A stretch of DNA of 64,000 nucleotides from Bactericera cockerelli. Its lineage: Eukaryota; Arthropoda; Insecta; Hemiptera; Triozidae. The stretch covers positions 10,481,670 to 10,545,669 of the forward strand of contig CM044958.1 of NCBI GenBank assembly GCA_024516035.1, written 5' to 3'. The notes under the pieces were generated by a model, which did no database searches, was not told the origin of the DNA, and worked only from the letters and a program-made list of their open reading frames with translations. This document shows, piece by piece, positions 37,723 to 64,000 of this stretch. The position numbers were made by a program, and so were the translations under genes. Each line of letters starts with the position of its first letter. Position 1 is the stretch's first letter.

Positions 37723-37767
<45 letters not shown>

Positions 37768-39121
37768 GCTGTTTGTTATTCACTATCAATAGACAAGACG
37801 TGGTGAAAGCTGAAGGCAAATGGGGTGAATGAGTTTCTGCTGGACCCTGCGAGGTTCATATCAGTCCGGTTTTTTTTCTTCTTCTTTTAATATATCCAGA
37901 TTTACATTGACAAATTTATTATCACTTAGTTTGAGCCATCTTAATATATAAATGTCAAAGTCACTCACTGACCACTGACCACTGACTGATCATCGCTCTA
38001 CAGCCCAAACCGTAAGTCCTAGGAAGCTGAAATTTGGTAGGTAGCTTTGTCTTATAGTCTAGATGTGCAATAAGACGGGATTTTTCGAAATTCCCACTAC
38101 AACACCTGCCATTGGCGAAAAAGGATTTTTTGCTTTCACGGCCATGCCTCGGCCCGCAAAGCGGGCGACAGCCTGCTTGTCATAGATAAATCGTTTGATA
38201 AAGGTTTGATAAATCGATGCTGCAACGGACTTTTGAGGAATGATTTTGTATATTTCTTTCAGGATTTTAAAAACAGTTCTCATATTAACGCATTGTACAT
38301 TTCGAACCAAGTAACTGAATCGAAAAGGCGGTTGTAAACGGTCCGTGTGGTTCGAGTCTGAAGTATGACTAATATTAGTACAACAGTACTTCATGGAGTT
38401 GTAATGGAATTGAAATGTATATGAAAATAAATAAAGATACTTATTATTATTTAAGTTGAGTTTCGATGACATCACGATTGAGATTAACACAAATATGAGA
38501 CTTTTTAATTTTATTTCAATGACAATTTGCTTGCAAAGAAACCTAAGCTCCATTTAAGAGAAACCTGGATATAAGAGAAAAAAATTAGGTCCCTTGATTA
38601 GTTGAATTCTCTTGTATCCAGGTTTGACGGTATAATAGTATTTGTTTTTCAGGTATGAGCCCTTCCTTCAGACATTGTTTTATAATTTATATTGTTGACA
38701 TTTACTTAATTTTTTTTTTACCGACCTTAGTAGCTTGATCGATAAGGCGGCGGACTAGTAACCTGGAGGTCGCGGTGGTTCAAGTCCCGGTTTCAGGTAG
38801 ATTTAGTAAAGCGAGTTTGAGTAGTTGTGATATCACGAAAGTGATTAACACAAATATGATAACATTCAGACATTGTTTTACAATTTACATTGTTTTACAA
38901 TTAATATTGTTTTACAATTTATATTGTTGACATTTACTTAATTTCCTGTGGCAGGTGACAACACGAAAGCCAAGGCGCGCAGCAACGTGGACATTTTCAA
39001 CGAGCACGCAATGGAGAACGCGTACCACACGTGCCACAACGTGCAGGATCTGCTGCGCTGCCGAGGCTTCCCCTGGCCAGACGCGGCCAAGAAGAAGAAG
39101 AAGGGGAAGAAAGGAAAGTGA
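37557..39121 (+). CDS. SMKR1: Small lysine-rich protein 1 homologue
   Basis: Exons 37557-37656 and 38955-39121 join in phase 1 (codon G|GT) to give 88 residues. The start MAGKGKKKNSIK is the first Met of the exon. Both ends are Lys-rich. The centre reads 'NVDIFNEHAMENAYHTCHNV' then 'QDLLRCRGFPWP', matching the 'HNVxDxLxxRGFxWP' core of vertebrate SMKR1 as I remember it. Human SMKR1 is about 64 residues, so this copy has a longer Lys-rich N-terminus. Its molecular role is not established. The intron carries repeat H, a pogo-like palindrome and SINE D. The exon's stop-codon end is amplified downstream (39070-39545). Confidence 0.8.
37945..38185 (-). repeat. Dispersed repeat H in the SMKR1 intron
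   Basis: Reverse copy from 'cttaatatataaatgtcaaa' to 'gcccgcaaagcgggcgacag'. The GC-rich end forms a short hairpin (gcccgc...gcgggc). Confidence 0.8.
38556..38630. mobile_element. Short pogo/Tigger-like palindromic MITE
   Basis: 'gagaaacctggatataagag' is answered by inverted 'ttctcttgtatccaggttt'. Termini of the form 'aacctggatataa' resemble pogo-type ends. Confidence 0.5.
38719..38860 (+). mobile_element. SINE family D in the SMKR1 intron
   Basis: 'ccgaccttagtagcttgatc', 'ctagtaacctggaggtcgcg' and 'ggttcaagtcccggtttcag'. Confidence 0.8.
38955..39121 (+). CDS. SMKR1: SMKR1 homologue exon 2
   Basis: Acceptor 'tgtggcag|gtgac'. The conserved core is here, ending 'AAKKKKKGKKGK' and TGA at 39119-39121. 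Confidence 0.82.
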
Positions 39122-39545
39122 GGGGAACAAGAAGAAGGGGTAGGGGAAGAAAGGAAAGTGAGGGGACAAGAAGAAGAAGAAGAAGAAGGGGAAGAAAGGA
39201 AAGTGAGGGAACAAGAAGAAGAAGAAGGGGAAGAAAGGAAAGTGAGGGGACAAGAAGAAGAAGAAGAAGGGGAAGAAAGGAAAGTGAGGGGACAAGAAGA
39301 AGAAGAAGAAGGGGAAGAAAGGAAAGTGAGGGGACAAGAAGAAGAAGAAGAAGGGGAAGAAAGGAAAGTGAGGGGACAAGAAGAAGAAGAAGAAGAAGGG
39401 GAAGAAAGGAAAGTGAGGGGGGGGGGAGAAGAAGAAGAAGGGGAAGAAAGGAAAGTGAGGGGGGGGGGGAGAAGAAGAAGGGGAAGAAAGGAAAGTGAGG
39501 GGACAAGAAGAAGAAGAAGGGGAAGAAAGGAAAGTGAGGGGAGAT
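39070..39545 (+). repeat. Tandem array of the SMKR1 stop-codon segment, 11 copies
   Basis: The unit is (aag)n then 'gggaagaaaggaaagtgagg' plus 'ggac'. The first copy is the genuine end of SMKR1 exon 2 (KKKKKGKKGK, stop, a few 3' UTR bases). Ten further copies follow with periods of about 38-45 bp, mostly 42. Copies differ in (aag)n length and by G-run expansions near 39420 and 39460. Long frames on both strands across it are repeat artefacts. Confidence 0.92.
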
Positions 39546-39579
39546 ATATTTGCATATATTTTATTGCCTATAATTCTGC

Positions 39580-40165
39580 AACTGGTCGCTGCGCAGTGCG
39601 CACACAACATAAAAGTGAACCCCGAACATTAAAGTACAGAGCAGAAAAATTCCTACTTACCACGTCTAAGTCTTCTCTGTTTCACAAGTTATAAATTTGC
39701 GTATTGTATTTAACAAAAGTTGAGCCTTTTGTCGAACTTGAGTGTAGGTTTTTGTTTGCTGATTCCACATTTGATGTTTTTCTGAATACTTAAATAGAGA
39801 ATAGAAAGACAATAGTCAATAGTTGTACTTTTTAATAATTGGAGGAATAACAAAATGTATTGTATTGTATTATTTTATTTGTGGTGAAGCACAAGGCCTC
39901 TTCACAATTCTTGTGGGTTGCGCAGCATTACTAAGAGCCTCCTTCACATTTCGAATTATTCTATTACATTCTTTTTACTCTGGTAATGCCGCCACTGGTC
40001 GTTACTCATACAAGTAACTACTCATTTTTCCTCACGAGGTATGAGTGGACCCCGAACATCCAAGTATAGAGCAGAAAAATTCCTGCCCCGCTGGGGATCG
40101 AACCCAGGTCACCGTGTGTGCAATGCCTAGCGCGCTAACTCACTCTGCCACGGTGACTACCAAAA
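39580..40165 (-). mobile_element. SINE family F, two reverse pieces
   Basis: A fragment at 39580-39655 ('aagtacagagcagaaaaat') directly follows the SMKR1 array. A near full-length copy spans 39880-40165 ('gaagcacaaggcctcttcac' to 'ctctgccacggtgactac'), with 'ggggatcgaacccaggtcac' as B box. 40166-40868 has no supported feature. Confidence 0.75.
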
Positions 40166-40868
40166 TGACACGGTGACACGGGAATAACAAAATGTATAAA
40201 TACATTAATGTAAAAGTTTTTAATTGTAATAGTATCTTTACATGTATGTTCTTTTGTGAACTTAACTTTAAGAGTACAAATTATAAACTTTGCTTGAATA
40301 AAATAAACATAATGATGGTTTTATGTTTCAATGAAAAATATTTAGTCGAAAAGAGTATACTTTGTTTTCAGAAAAGTTTATGAATTTCATATTTAAATAT
40401 AACTAAAAATGTTAACTAAATTACACAATGTCTTTCCTGAAAGTTTGACCCCTTTCAGTAATTTTACACCATACCCAATCAGACTAGTCTGAACGTGTTT
40501 AAAAGTTGAACTAAGAAGGTACAAAACAACAAGTATAAAATAATATATTATGGAATATTAAAAAAAGTTGTATTTTTAATGGAATAATATTAACCTCTAA
40601 AAAATAACAGCAGAAATACTTTTTCTTTCCAAACATAACCAAACATAACTCCTTCCAATCATTAGCCATGCTCGCCGGTTTCTAACTTCAGTGTTTTGAC
40701 AAAAGCTGGTTACCGAACTCAACATTGCGTCTGTCAATTAATCAGAGGTGGAATTAATTTTTTTTATTCAAAAGAGGTGACTGATCAACCAAACATCAGA
40801 AACAATTATTTAAGTGAATACAGAAGGTTCTTTGTAAATATTGTAAGTTGAAAGTCGATTAATTCAGG

Positions 40869-41082
40869 CTGGCATGTAGAGGCGATTTAGTAATGCCTAT
40901 AGAGTTCACTGTAGGGTGGTTCCGAGCTTGCTATAGGGAATACTTCGACCTTGACAATTATTAACTAAAGAAACATCTGAATGCACATGCGCACAGACGC
41001 TTTAAACAAACGTCTCTGAATAACAAAATCAGCTGAAGGGACAAATGACCCAGGCATCCCTACAGTAAGGACTCTGCATACA
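40869..41082. mobile_element. ~214-bp MITE, second copy
   Basis: Inverted relative to the copy at 12348-12561, bounded by 'ctggcatgtagag' and 'ctctgcatac'. It lies just past the FNTA 3' end. Confidence 0.75.
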
Positions 41083-41095
41083 ACCCTCAAGTATA

Positions 41096-41101
41096 TTTAT
41101 T
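41096..41101 (-). promoter_or_regulatory. Candidate FNTA poly(A) signal
   Basis: Minus-strand AATAAA 232 bp beyond the FNTA stop codon. Confidence 0.4.
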
Positions 41102-41332
41102 TTTGTTAACCAACCCTAGAAGCTTAAAATGATTCCAAATAAGGAAAGGCTTAATCAATGTGGAAATTTGTCTACACGATTTAGTATTTCTACACAAGTC
41201 TAGCGAGCATAATGGGGGGGGGGGGGGTGGATACCAGAACCTCTAACCCAGGCTCAGTGAATTTTCTAAAAAAACCAACACAAACGAAAAAACAAGATGA
41301 ACCACATTGCTTCCTCACCCTGAGTGTCTACT

Positions 41333-58013
<16,681 letters not shown>

Positions 58014-58929
58014 GATCTTCCAAGTATTACTTCTATCTTCAGTTCACAATTTCTATTCTGGAATACATGAACATAATTATATTTTTTTAATTACTGATTT
58101 TATAATGAGAAAGAGGTAGATTAACAAAGTTTTATCCTTAAAACGTACAAGGTATGTGCTTTCAGGAGTATAAAATGAACTGAATTGTATGTTATCACTC
58201 AATTTTTCTTCCTTTTCCTCTCTTTTGGTCTGTGGTTAAGGGCCAAATTATGATATAGGATTACAATAAAGATTGAGGGCAGACCATCATCTCTCAGGTT
58301 TTGCCTTTACAGGAGACACCAAAAACCTTACCTTTGACTTTGATCATAAAGCTCTGAATTTTTTCAGATTCAGAAAGTAGAAGCTGTCTAGAAGTGTACA
58401 GAATAGTTATTTAACGTGAAGAATAAAATTATCAGGCATTTAAATTATTCAGAACCCAGATCTTTCCAAAGAACTTAAAATAGGTGTTTTTCTGTTATCT
58501 TTTGTCAGTTTTATCGTGGAATTTTGTTCTTACTTCTTCTTGTAAATTAGAAAATTGGAACTGTGGACTGTGGAGCTGCAGAGAGAGAAAACTCTTTATG
58601 GTAATTTGAAAGATGGTGCCAGTGGTAAAATTGTGAACTAAGCTTTTTATAAGACGCGTTTACAGCTTCAGGAGACAATCGATAAAATTGGATTTTCGTA
58701 CGAAATTTCAAATATGAAATTTGATAAAATTTATCATACATTTTTTTTAAAAGTGAGGAAGGTCTGTTTCATCTACTTGTGGTCCTCATTATGATATTTA
58801 AGAAATTGTTGTGAAAATGTTATCTTGTGTAATTCTCAAGAGTTGATAGTTTCAGAGTATTTTACCAAATATCAACCATTTCAATTGTCAACCCACAACA
58901 CTCATATCAGATTTCAAAAATCTTTCAAA
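58014..58929. promoter_or_regulatory. Divergent intergenic region between FNTA and mRpS26
   Basis: 916 bp between the two start codons, AT-rich, with no SINE or array, which is unusual for this window. No TATA box is positioned convincingly. It is inferred to hold both promoters and 5' UTRs. Confidence 0.5.
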
Positions 58930-59150
58930 ATGCAAAGGGAACTTCTGAAAGTCTTGTTCCGGTGTAGTGAGTTTTCAGCCTCTTCCCTTCCATTCACTCA
59001 TGTGTCTGTACGTTACAGGAAGCCTATTTGGCTTCCCAAAGCACCCACTAAGAGATTCAGGGTTCCCAAACGTCCTGTTGTACCACCCCAGGAAAAACTT
59101 GAGCTAGATCGGCTGGTTAAGAGCTACAAAACCATTAATAAAGCCATTCT
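58930..59150 (+). CDS. mRpS26: mRpS26 exon 1
   Basis: 73 codons plus two bases; donor 'gccattct|gtgagt'. It encodes the targeting region and 'LELDRLVKSYKTINKAI'. Confidence 0.93.
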
Positions 59151-61930
59151 GTGAGTATTTAATAAGAGCAACAGTAGTAAGTATCTCTGATGGACTGCAA
59201 ATAGGGAGTAGAGCAGTAGCAGGAGTAGACTCCTATTGTGCCTCTACACTTATGTTGTTTAAATCATATCCAGGTAGCGTAGTGATCCATTGGTTCAAAT
59301 CCCACCCAGTGCATGAATTCATCCTCATTAATTTGAGTTTGTTACCACATATGACTCTGAGGGTTAGGTGGTAGAAAATGCTTTGAGCATTATCCTCACC
59401 TGGTGGTTACCTTCCACTAATGAATGATGTTATTCTTATTCACACACATCCATGAAGTATCAGTGCCATTCTCATGCATGGCTAATTTTGATTTGACATA
59501 ATATTTCACCTCCTATGATAATTATACCTTATTGTAGAATTGACTGGCTCCACTTGCCAGATCAAACTTATTCTCTGAGGAACTTGATTGTGGCTGTTAC
59601 TGGTTCTATGTCAGTGCTATCCATGTTCCTACCTGCACCATTACCTTCAAAATTTTCTCATTTTTTCCTGATGATATTTTTGAATTTTGGAAATTTGATA
59701 GGTCCATGATTTTGTCTGTGTCTTCTCTCTATACAGGTATTTTTTTGTCAATATGTGTGAATAAAAACATCTGTTATTTCATGGTCTGAAAAATCACCCA
59801 TCAGTCATGGTACCTACTGATATATCAAGTATGTGTGTGAATTGACCTTTATGCTCAAAGTCACTTGTTCAAAGTAGAAAATCAGAAACTATGGGAAAGT
59901 TTCTTTATTCCAATGGCCAGTGCTGGTTCCAATGGTTCACCACCCATGCTCTTAGCTAGTGTATTGACCATGTCATTAATGAGAACAGTGTCCATCAGTC
60001 CTAGGGCCCCTAGGTATTTATTATTATGAAGATGCTCTTTCTTACACCATGATCATTTGTGGAATGACTATAACAGAAGATTTCTCCTGAGAATTTCTCA
60101 ATTATGTGTATCCCAAAATTTCTTAGGTCAAGACTTTGTTTTGAAGCTTAAGACAAACCCAGTGGATCAATTGTTCCATTAAAATATTGTTTTCTTTAAA
60201 AGCTGTAACAAATTTACATGTCAATTTCAGAGCGTATCATGCAGACATTAACGCCAGAAGCTCAGTAACTGACCCTCAAGTGATTGAAGATCAGAAGAAA
60301 AAAGAGGAAGAAGACTGGGATAGGTCCAACTTCCTCAACAATGAATGGAATGCAGAAGTTGCTGCGGAAAGAGAGCAGAGATTAGCAATAGAAAAAGAAC
60401 AGAAAGTACTAAAAATTTTGGCAGAGAAAGAGGCAAAGGAAGCACAGGATAAATTAGATATTGCTAGAGCAGAACAAAAGGTCCAGGATGAAATTGTAAG
60501 TGAAAAAATGTTTTCTTCCTTTGCACTTCATTCCTGAAAAAAGTTCTTGAATCATTTAATGCATGTATTGCATTTTTTGGTATAATTGTCTAAATAGGTA
60601 CTTAAAATGGATCCAAGTATAACCAGAATGAGCCACAAGAAAATACTTTTTCATGGAATTAGATGCAAGAAGAAGTTAAGGTGAACCTTAGAGGAGAATG
60701 GCACTGTAGGCATTAGGACTGCCCTTAACACGTTCGTTACCGAACGGCCATATGTGGATGTTTTTGTGTTTTTCTGTGGGACCGAAACACACATGTGGCC
60801 GTTATCAAAATTTTAACGAGGGACCGGACATCCATATATGGCCTTTTTGAGGTAGGTTGTTAGTATTAGAACAGATAAAGGATCGATTCTTGTACAAATA
60901 CGATGCCAAATATGCAAAAAAAATCATTTTGGTACCCAGGATGCAACAGCGACTTTACCGCCTGGTCCCTACGTAAAACTTGAAAAAATGGGCTTGGTAA
61001 CAAACGTGTTAATCAAGTTTCATTTTAATAATTCAACTTGGTAAATATTCTATGTAATATATTCTTACTGTAAATAAAGCTTCATTGTGGATTTTTTTAC
61101 TTTTGAGGTGCAATTTAGTAAACACTAAAAAAATAAAAAATATTCCTATAATTCTTAGAATAAAGAAATTGTTTGAAGTTCAATGTAATGGTTAATTATG
61201 TGATACCTTTTTTTTTCATTTTTGTGTTAATCACTTGTCTGATATCAGAACTAATCAATCTCACATTACCAAATCTACGCTGAACCCAAGACTTGAACCA
61301 CCAACCTCCAGTTAAAATTCCATTACCTTATCAATTTGGTTTGTATTGCTACTGAGTTTGGCTATTATGTGATACCTTTTTGAACCATGAAGAAACAAAA
61401 GTCTGCTGCTCTGATTAGGTCAGGAAAGGAAAAGATAATAATAATGATATTGCTTTATTTATACCTAATGAGGCTCATTATTTCAGCAGTAAGCCCAAGA
61501 AATATTATTTTGTGGTCCACCAAATGGGAAGATATCTTGTCAAGTTCTCTGGCTAAGTTTTTGAACCCGTGACCTGTGGATTACCAGACTGATACCTTGC
61601 ATTTCACCAAAAAAAGACCCATTACAATACTCCTTAAAATCAAGTGTCTAGAGATTCTAGAATTTATAATTTATTTTCTAGGAATTAAAAGTAACGTGTA
61701 ATACAACCTTTTGTTTGAATCCTACCTAATGCATTATTATTCATCCACAGGAAAAATCCAAAACATTTATTACTCGGGACAACATAGATGAGCATATAGA
61801 GAGAGCCCTTAGTTCTCATGTAGATTATAACTATGCTATAGACAAGGATGGCAATGTCTACCAGGGCCTCAGGACCAATCCCCTCAACTCTAAAGAAGCA
61901 ACTGGAGAGAAAGCAGCTGCAGAACAGTAG
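58930..61930 (+). CDS. mRpS26: Small ribosomal subunit protein mS26, mitochondrial
   Basis: Exons 58930-59150, 60231-60495 and 61751-61930 join in phase to 221 residues; human MRPS26 is 205. The N-terminus (MQRELLKVLFRCSEF, then 'RYRKPIWLPKAPTKRFRVPK') is basic, consistent with a mitochondrial targeting sequence. The middle is a long charged helix ('EEEDWDRSNFLNNEWNAEVA', 'EREQRLAIEKEQK'). The C-terminus 'KTFITRDNIDEHIERALSSH' and 'DYNYAIDKDGNVYQG' is the family signature. Upstream in-frame codons extend to an ATG at 58825, but the later Met fits the targeting peptide better. Role: structural component of the mitoribosome small subunit. Confidence 0.93.
59262..59435 (+). mobile_element. SINE family C in mRpS26 intron 1
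   Basis: 'ggtagcgtagtgatccattg', 'ggttcaaatcccacccagtg' (B box) and 'tgctttgagcattatcctca'. Confidence 0.75.
60231..60495 (+). CDS. mRpS26: mRpS26 exon 2
   Basis: Acceptor 'caatttcag|agcg', donor 'gaaatt|gtaagt'; encodes the charged helix. Confidence 0.93.
60729..61008. mobile_element. 280-bp piggyBac-like MITE in mRpS26 intron 2
   Basis: TTAA at 60725-60728 and 61009-61012 flanks 'cacgttcgttacc' and inverted 'ggtaacaaacgtg'. A TTAA duplication and CACGTT-type ends fit the piggyBac superfamily. No ORF. Confidence 0.7.
61237..61610 (-). mobile_element. SINE family D and family E copies, reverse, mRpS26 intron 2
   Basis: 61237-61355 carries 'gacttgaaccaccaacctcc' (family D). 61440-61610 carries 'cagtaagcccaagaaatatt' and 'ttgaacccgtgacctgtgga' (family E). 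Confidence 0.65.
61751..61930 (+). CDS. mRpS26: mRpS26 exon 3 with stop
   Basis: Acceptor 'catccacag|gaa'; 59 codons plus TAG, including the FITRDNIDEHIE signature. Confidence 0.93.
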   Translation, partial: EKSKTFITRDNIDEHIERALSSHVDYNYAIDKDGNVYQGLRTNPLNSKEATGEKAAAEQ

Positions 61931-62307
61931 AATGGCAATCTGTAGAACAAGGGGTTGATTCTCTTCTGGTGAATTATTATTGTGAAAACAAATAGTATCA
62001 GTAAAAGTCGGGTACGAGTATGTATGCTTTTCTCCAGATCATAACACACCAAAGGACTAAATAGTTATTTTATGTTGATAAATAGAGGAGTTACCAGAAT
62101 TTTTTGAGAAAAAAAGTCGCTAAATTTTCTGAGCAACTATAAAATATTTGGATGTTTCTACAACAATATAAAGACATCTTTTACTATGCTCTTAATTCTG
62201 AGGTGAGTTGAAAAAATTGAACTAATGCACTTTTCTCTACCAATTTTAATACATATTGTACAAAATACTTTCAATTGTAGTTTTTTCTTCTGTAGATGAC
62301 CTTGCAA

Positions 62308-62313
62308 AATAAA
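62308..62313 (+). promoter_or_regulatory. Candidate mRpS26 poly(A) signal
   Basis: AATAAA 378 bp after the stop in AT-rich 3' UTR sequence. 62314-62890 is otherwise unassigned. Confidence 0.5.
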
Positions 62314-62713
62314 TTCAAACATAAAATACCAAGTGTTGTTCGAAATTCAATATGTGTTTCTTGTTTAACCTGATCTCAAAACTAGTATCTCAAATAATTA
62401 AAATAAGATTGTTTCTGTCCATAAGTATGGAGCTTTTATAGGTTGAATTGCAGTCGAAACCACAACTTTGGCCTTAATTCAGATACCTTGAAATTTTAGA
62501 TGGGGTATTGACATTTTTCATTGATTTTTGTGCATATCTGCTCATATTCATCTTTTTCCAGAATGAGCCATTATGAAAGCAATGAAAAACTGTATGGTGA
62601 GCATTGCAATTGTTGAAAAAATATCTCAAATAATGTACTGACGTGATTTGAATAAAATCCTTTTAACTTCCTTGAACCAACTTGTGACACTAATCATATT
62701 TCTCTCATTTATT

Positions 62714-62744
<31 letters not shown>

Positions 62745-62894
62745 CATAGCTGAAGTAGACGCCTAGCTATGTTGTATACCCTATACACTTATCCTCATAC
62801 AACATAATTGTTTTGTAGTAAAAACCCAGGTTCGATTCTCTCATTAATTTCGTTTCTCACTTAGATAATTCAACCAAATTGAGACATTTTTTTT

Positions 62895-63055
62895 TTAAAG
62901 ATGAGTGTTTCACAGCCCTTTTTTTGAAGCCATGAAACAGGAGCTACTGTAGACGCTTGTGATCTATTGTAGCTTGCCCATTCCGTAGTATGCCCCCCCT
63001 CTGATAGGTGAGAAGTGACACAATACTTCCCATTTAGGTGCTGGGTCAACATTTT
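62895..63055 (-). mobile_element. SINE family A body fragment
   Basis: 'aagatgagtgtttcacagcc', 'gtagacgcttgtgatctatt' and 'ttaggtgctgggtcaacatt'; the tRNA-like head is missing. 63056-63496 has no supported feature. Confidence 0.8.
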
Positions 63056-63496
63056 GTATCTGTCTAACAGATGTTGTTAAAACTGCAAGCTCTAACCAGC
63101 TCAGCCAACTAGTAGTTGATTGAACCTTGAATATTAAAACCATTACGTTCACGTGTTGTTTTCACGCTTTATCTCATCATTCATCTTCTTATACTATAAA
63201 AATAAAATTATTATTTGTGATGTATGAATGAGAAATTACCCCAGAACCACAAGTCCAAATAAGCTGAAATTCGGTTTGGTTACTTGGTAAATAATGGCAG
63301 TTCGGGTCAGGACAGGTTTCAGAATAATTTTTAATGGACATTATGCAGTAGCTGTACTTCTTCACAAAATGTTATCGATATAAAATTAGTACTTACAAAA
63401 TATGAGAGACTATATAAGATCATGAGGATGCGTGTTTTCCTAATAAGGAAGTCATAAAAGAGAAGGATAATTTCCTTTCGTCAGTACACTAGAGAA

Positions 63497-63866
63497 GCCA
63501 ACAGGGATGGCACGTTCAATACGCCAGTTCTTATCTGATCATTGAAGTTAAGCAACGTCCAGCGTTGTGAGCGTTCTGGTTTCGAATCCATCAATGGTCA
63601 TTATGATTGCCATGAAATATTTACAGAGCGCATATAGAAATTGTTGTGTGTGCAGAACGTAATCACTAATGTTAAGCTCTGTCGAGAGTGGTGAGGACAT
63701 GGTTCCATCCTTGGTCATCAAGGCAATCCACGTTCTGCTGGCTATTTCCGGCCCCACTCAAGCTGAATGAGGTTCATTGGAGTAGCTGAATTGTTTGCAC
63801 TGCGAATGGTTGGTAAAATCTCGTGATTTGACCATGTAGTTGAAAGCTATGTTAAAGTCAAATAAA
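63497..63866 (+). mobile_element. 5S-rRNA-derived SINE with internal insertion
   Basis: Head 'gccaacagggatggcacgtt', 'cattgaagttaagcaacgtc'. The tail 'ccggccccactcaagctgaa' and 'gttgaaagctatgttaaagt' is about 110 bp further away than in other copies. Confidence 0.75.
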
Positions 63867-63887
63867 GAGTACCTATAACAGTAATCC

Positions 63888-64000
63888 TCAACCCTTTTTA
63901 CTCAAGTAACACCTCGTATCGATGAAATCTCGCCTAACGTTTCTCGCCCCGCTAGCCTAGGCGTATATTGCGACTAGTTTTTTTTTATATCTATTTATCT
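63888..64000 (+). mobile_element. hAT-like left end, runs off the window
   Basis: 'cagtaatcctcaacccttt' followed by 'ctcaagtaacacctcgtatc' resembles the start of a hAT element. The other end is beyond the window. Confidence 0.4.

Noticed and set aside
38912..39694. Open frames of 155-232 residues on both strands
   Set aside because: They are periodic readings of the SMKR1-end tandem array. Only the part up to the TGA at 39121 is coding.

Overview
This window looks like part of an insect nuclear genome. A sap-sucking hemipteran is my best guess, from the genome style rather than from any decisive marker. It is AT-rich, intron-rich and crowded with transposons, SINEs and very long (CT)n/(GA)n tracts. 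There is no bacterial-style gene packing. The long CT/GA open frames are low-complexity artefacts.

I can support four spliced host genes. (1) 17.6-19.7 kb, plus strand: a four-exon coiled-coil protein I do not recognise, with a one-base frameshift in exon 2. (2) 37.6-39.1 kb, plus: a two-exon homologue of small lysine-rich protein 1 (SMKR1). (3) 41.3-58.0 kb, minus: the complete seven-exon alpha subunit of protein farnesyltransferase / geranylgeranyltransferase I (FNTA, 358 aa); all exon phases fit. (4) 58.9-61.9 kb, plus: the three-exon mitochondrial ribosomal protein mS26 (mRpS26, 221 aa). FNTA and mRpS26 are divergent, with 916 bp between their start codons, so they probably share a promoter region.

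Most other sequence is mobile or repetitive. 1-17 kb holds CT/GA arrays, a LINE 3' end, a foldback element, tRNA-like and 5S-rRNA-like SINEs and a MITE. 19.7-26.1 kb holds more SINEs and GA arrays. 26.1-31.4 kb is one hAT-type transposon with an 8-bp target duplication; it contains three tandem arrays, a retroelement ORF remnant and a relic of its own transposase. 31.4-37.5 kb is mostly unassigned. The FNTA introns carry a nearly complete CR1/Jockey-type LINE (44-49 kb), a second broken LINE (56-57.8 kb) and many SINEs.

Three observations stand out. Exon edges of the host genes have been copied in tandem. FNTA intron 5 begins with about 30 copies of its own exon-5/5'-splice-site junction. The 5' part of FNTA exon 2, with its acceptor, is duplicated upstream. 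The stop-codon end of SMKR1 is repeated 11 times. Second, a 94-bp insertion in the FNTA intron-1 LINE, flanked by 49-bp direct repeats, carries a hammerhead ribozyme motif on the FNTA-sense strand. Third, the hAT element has captured several kilobases of tandem repeats and has a 24-bp perfect palindrome exactly at an internal terminal-repeat boundary.
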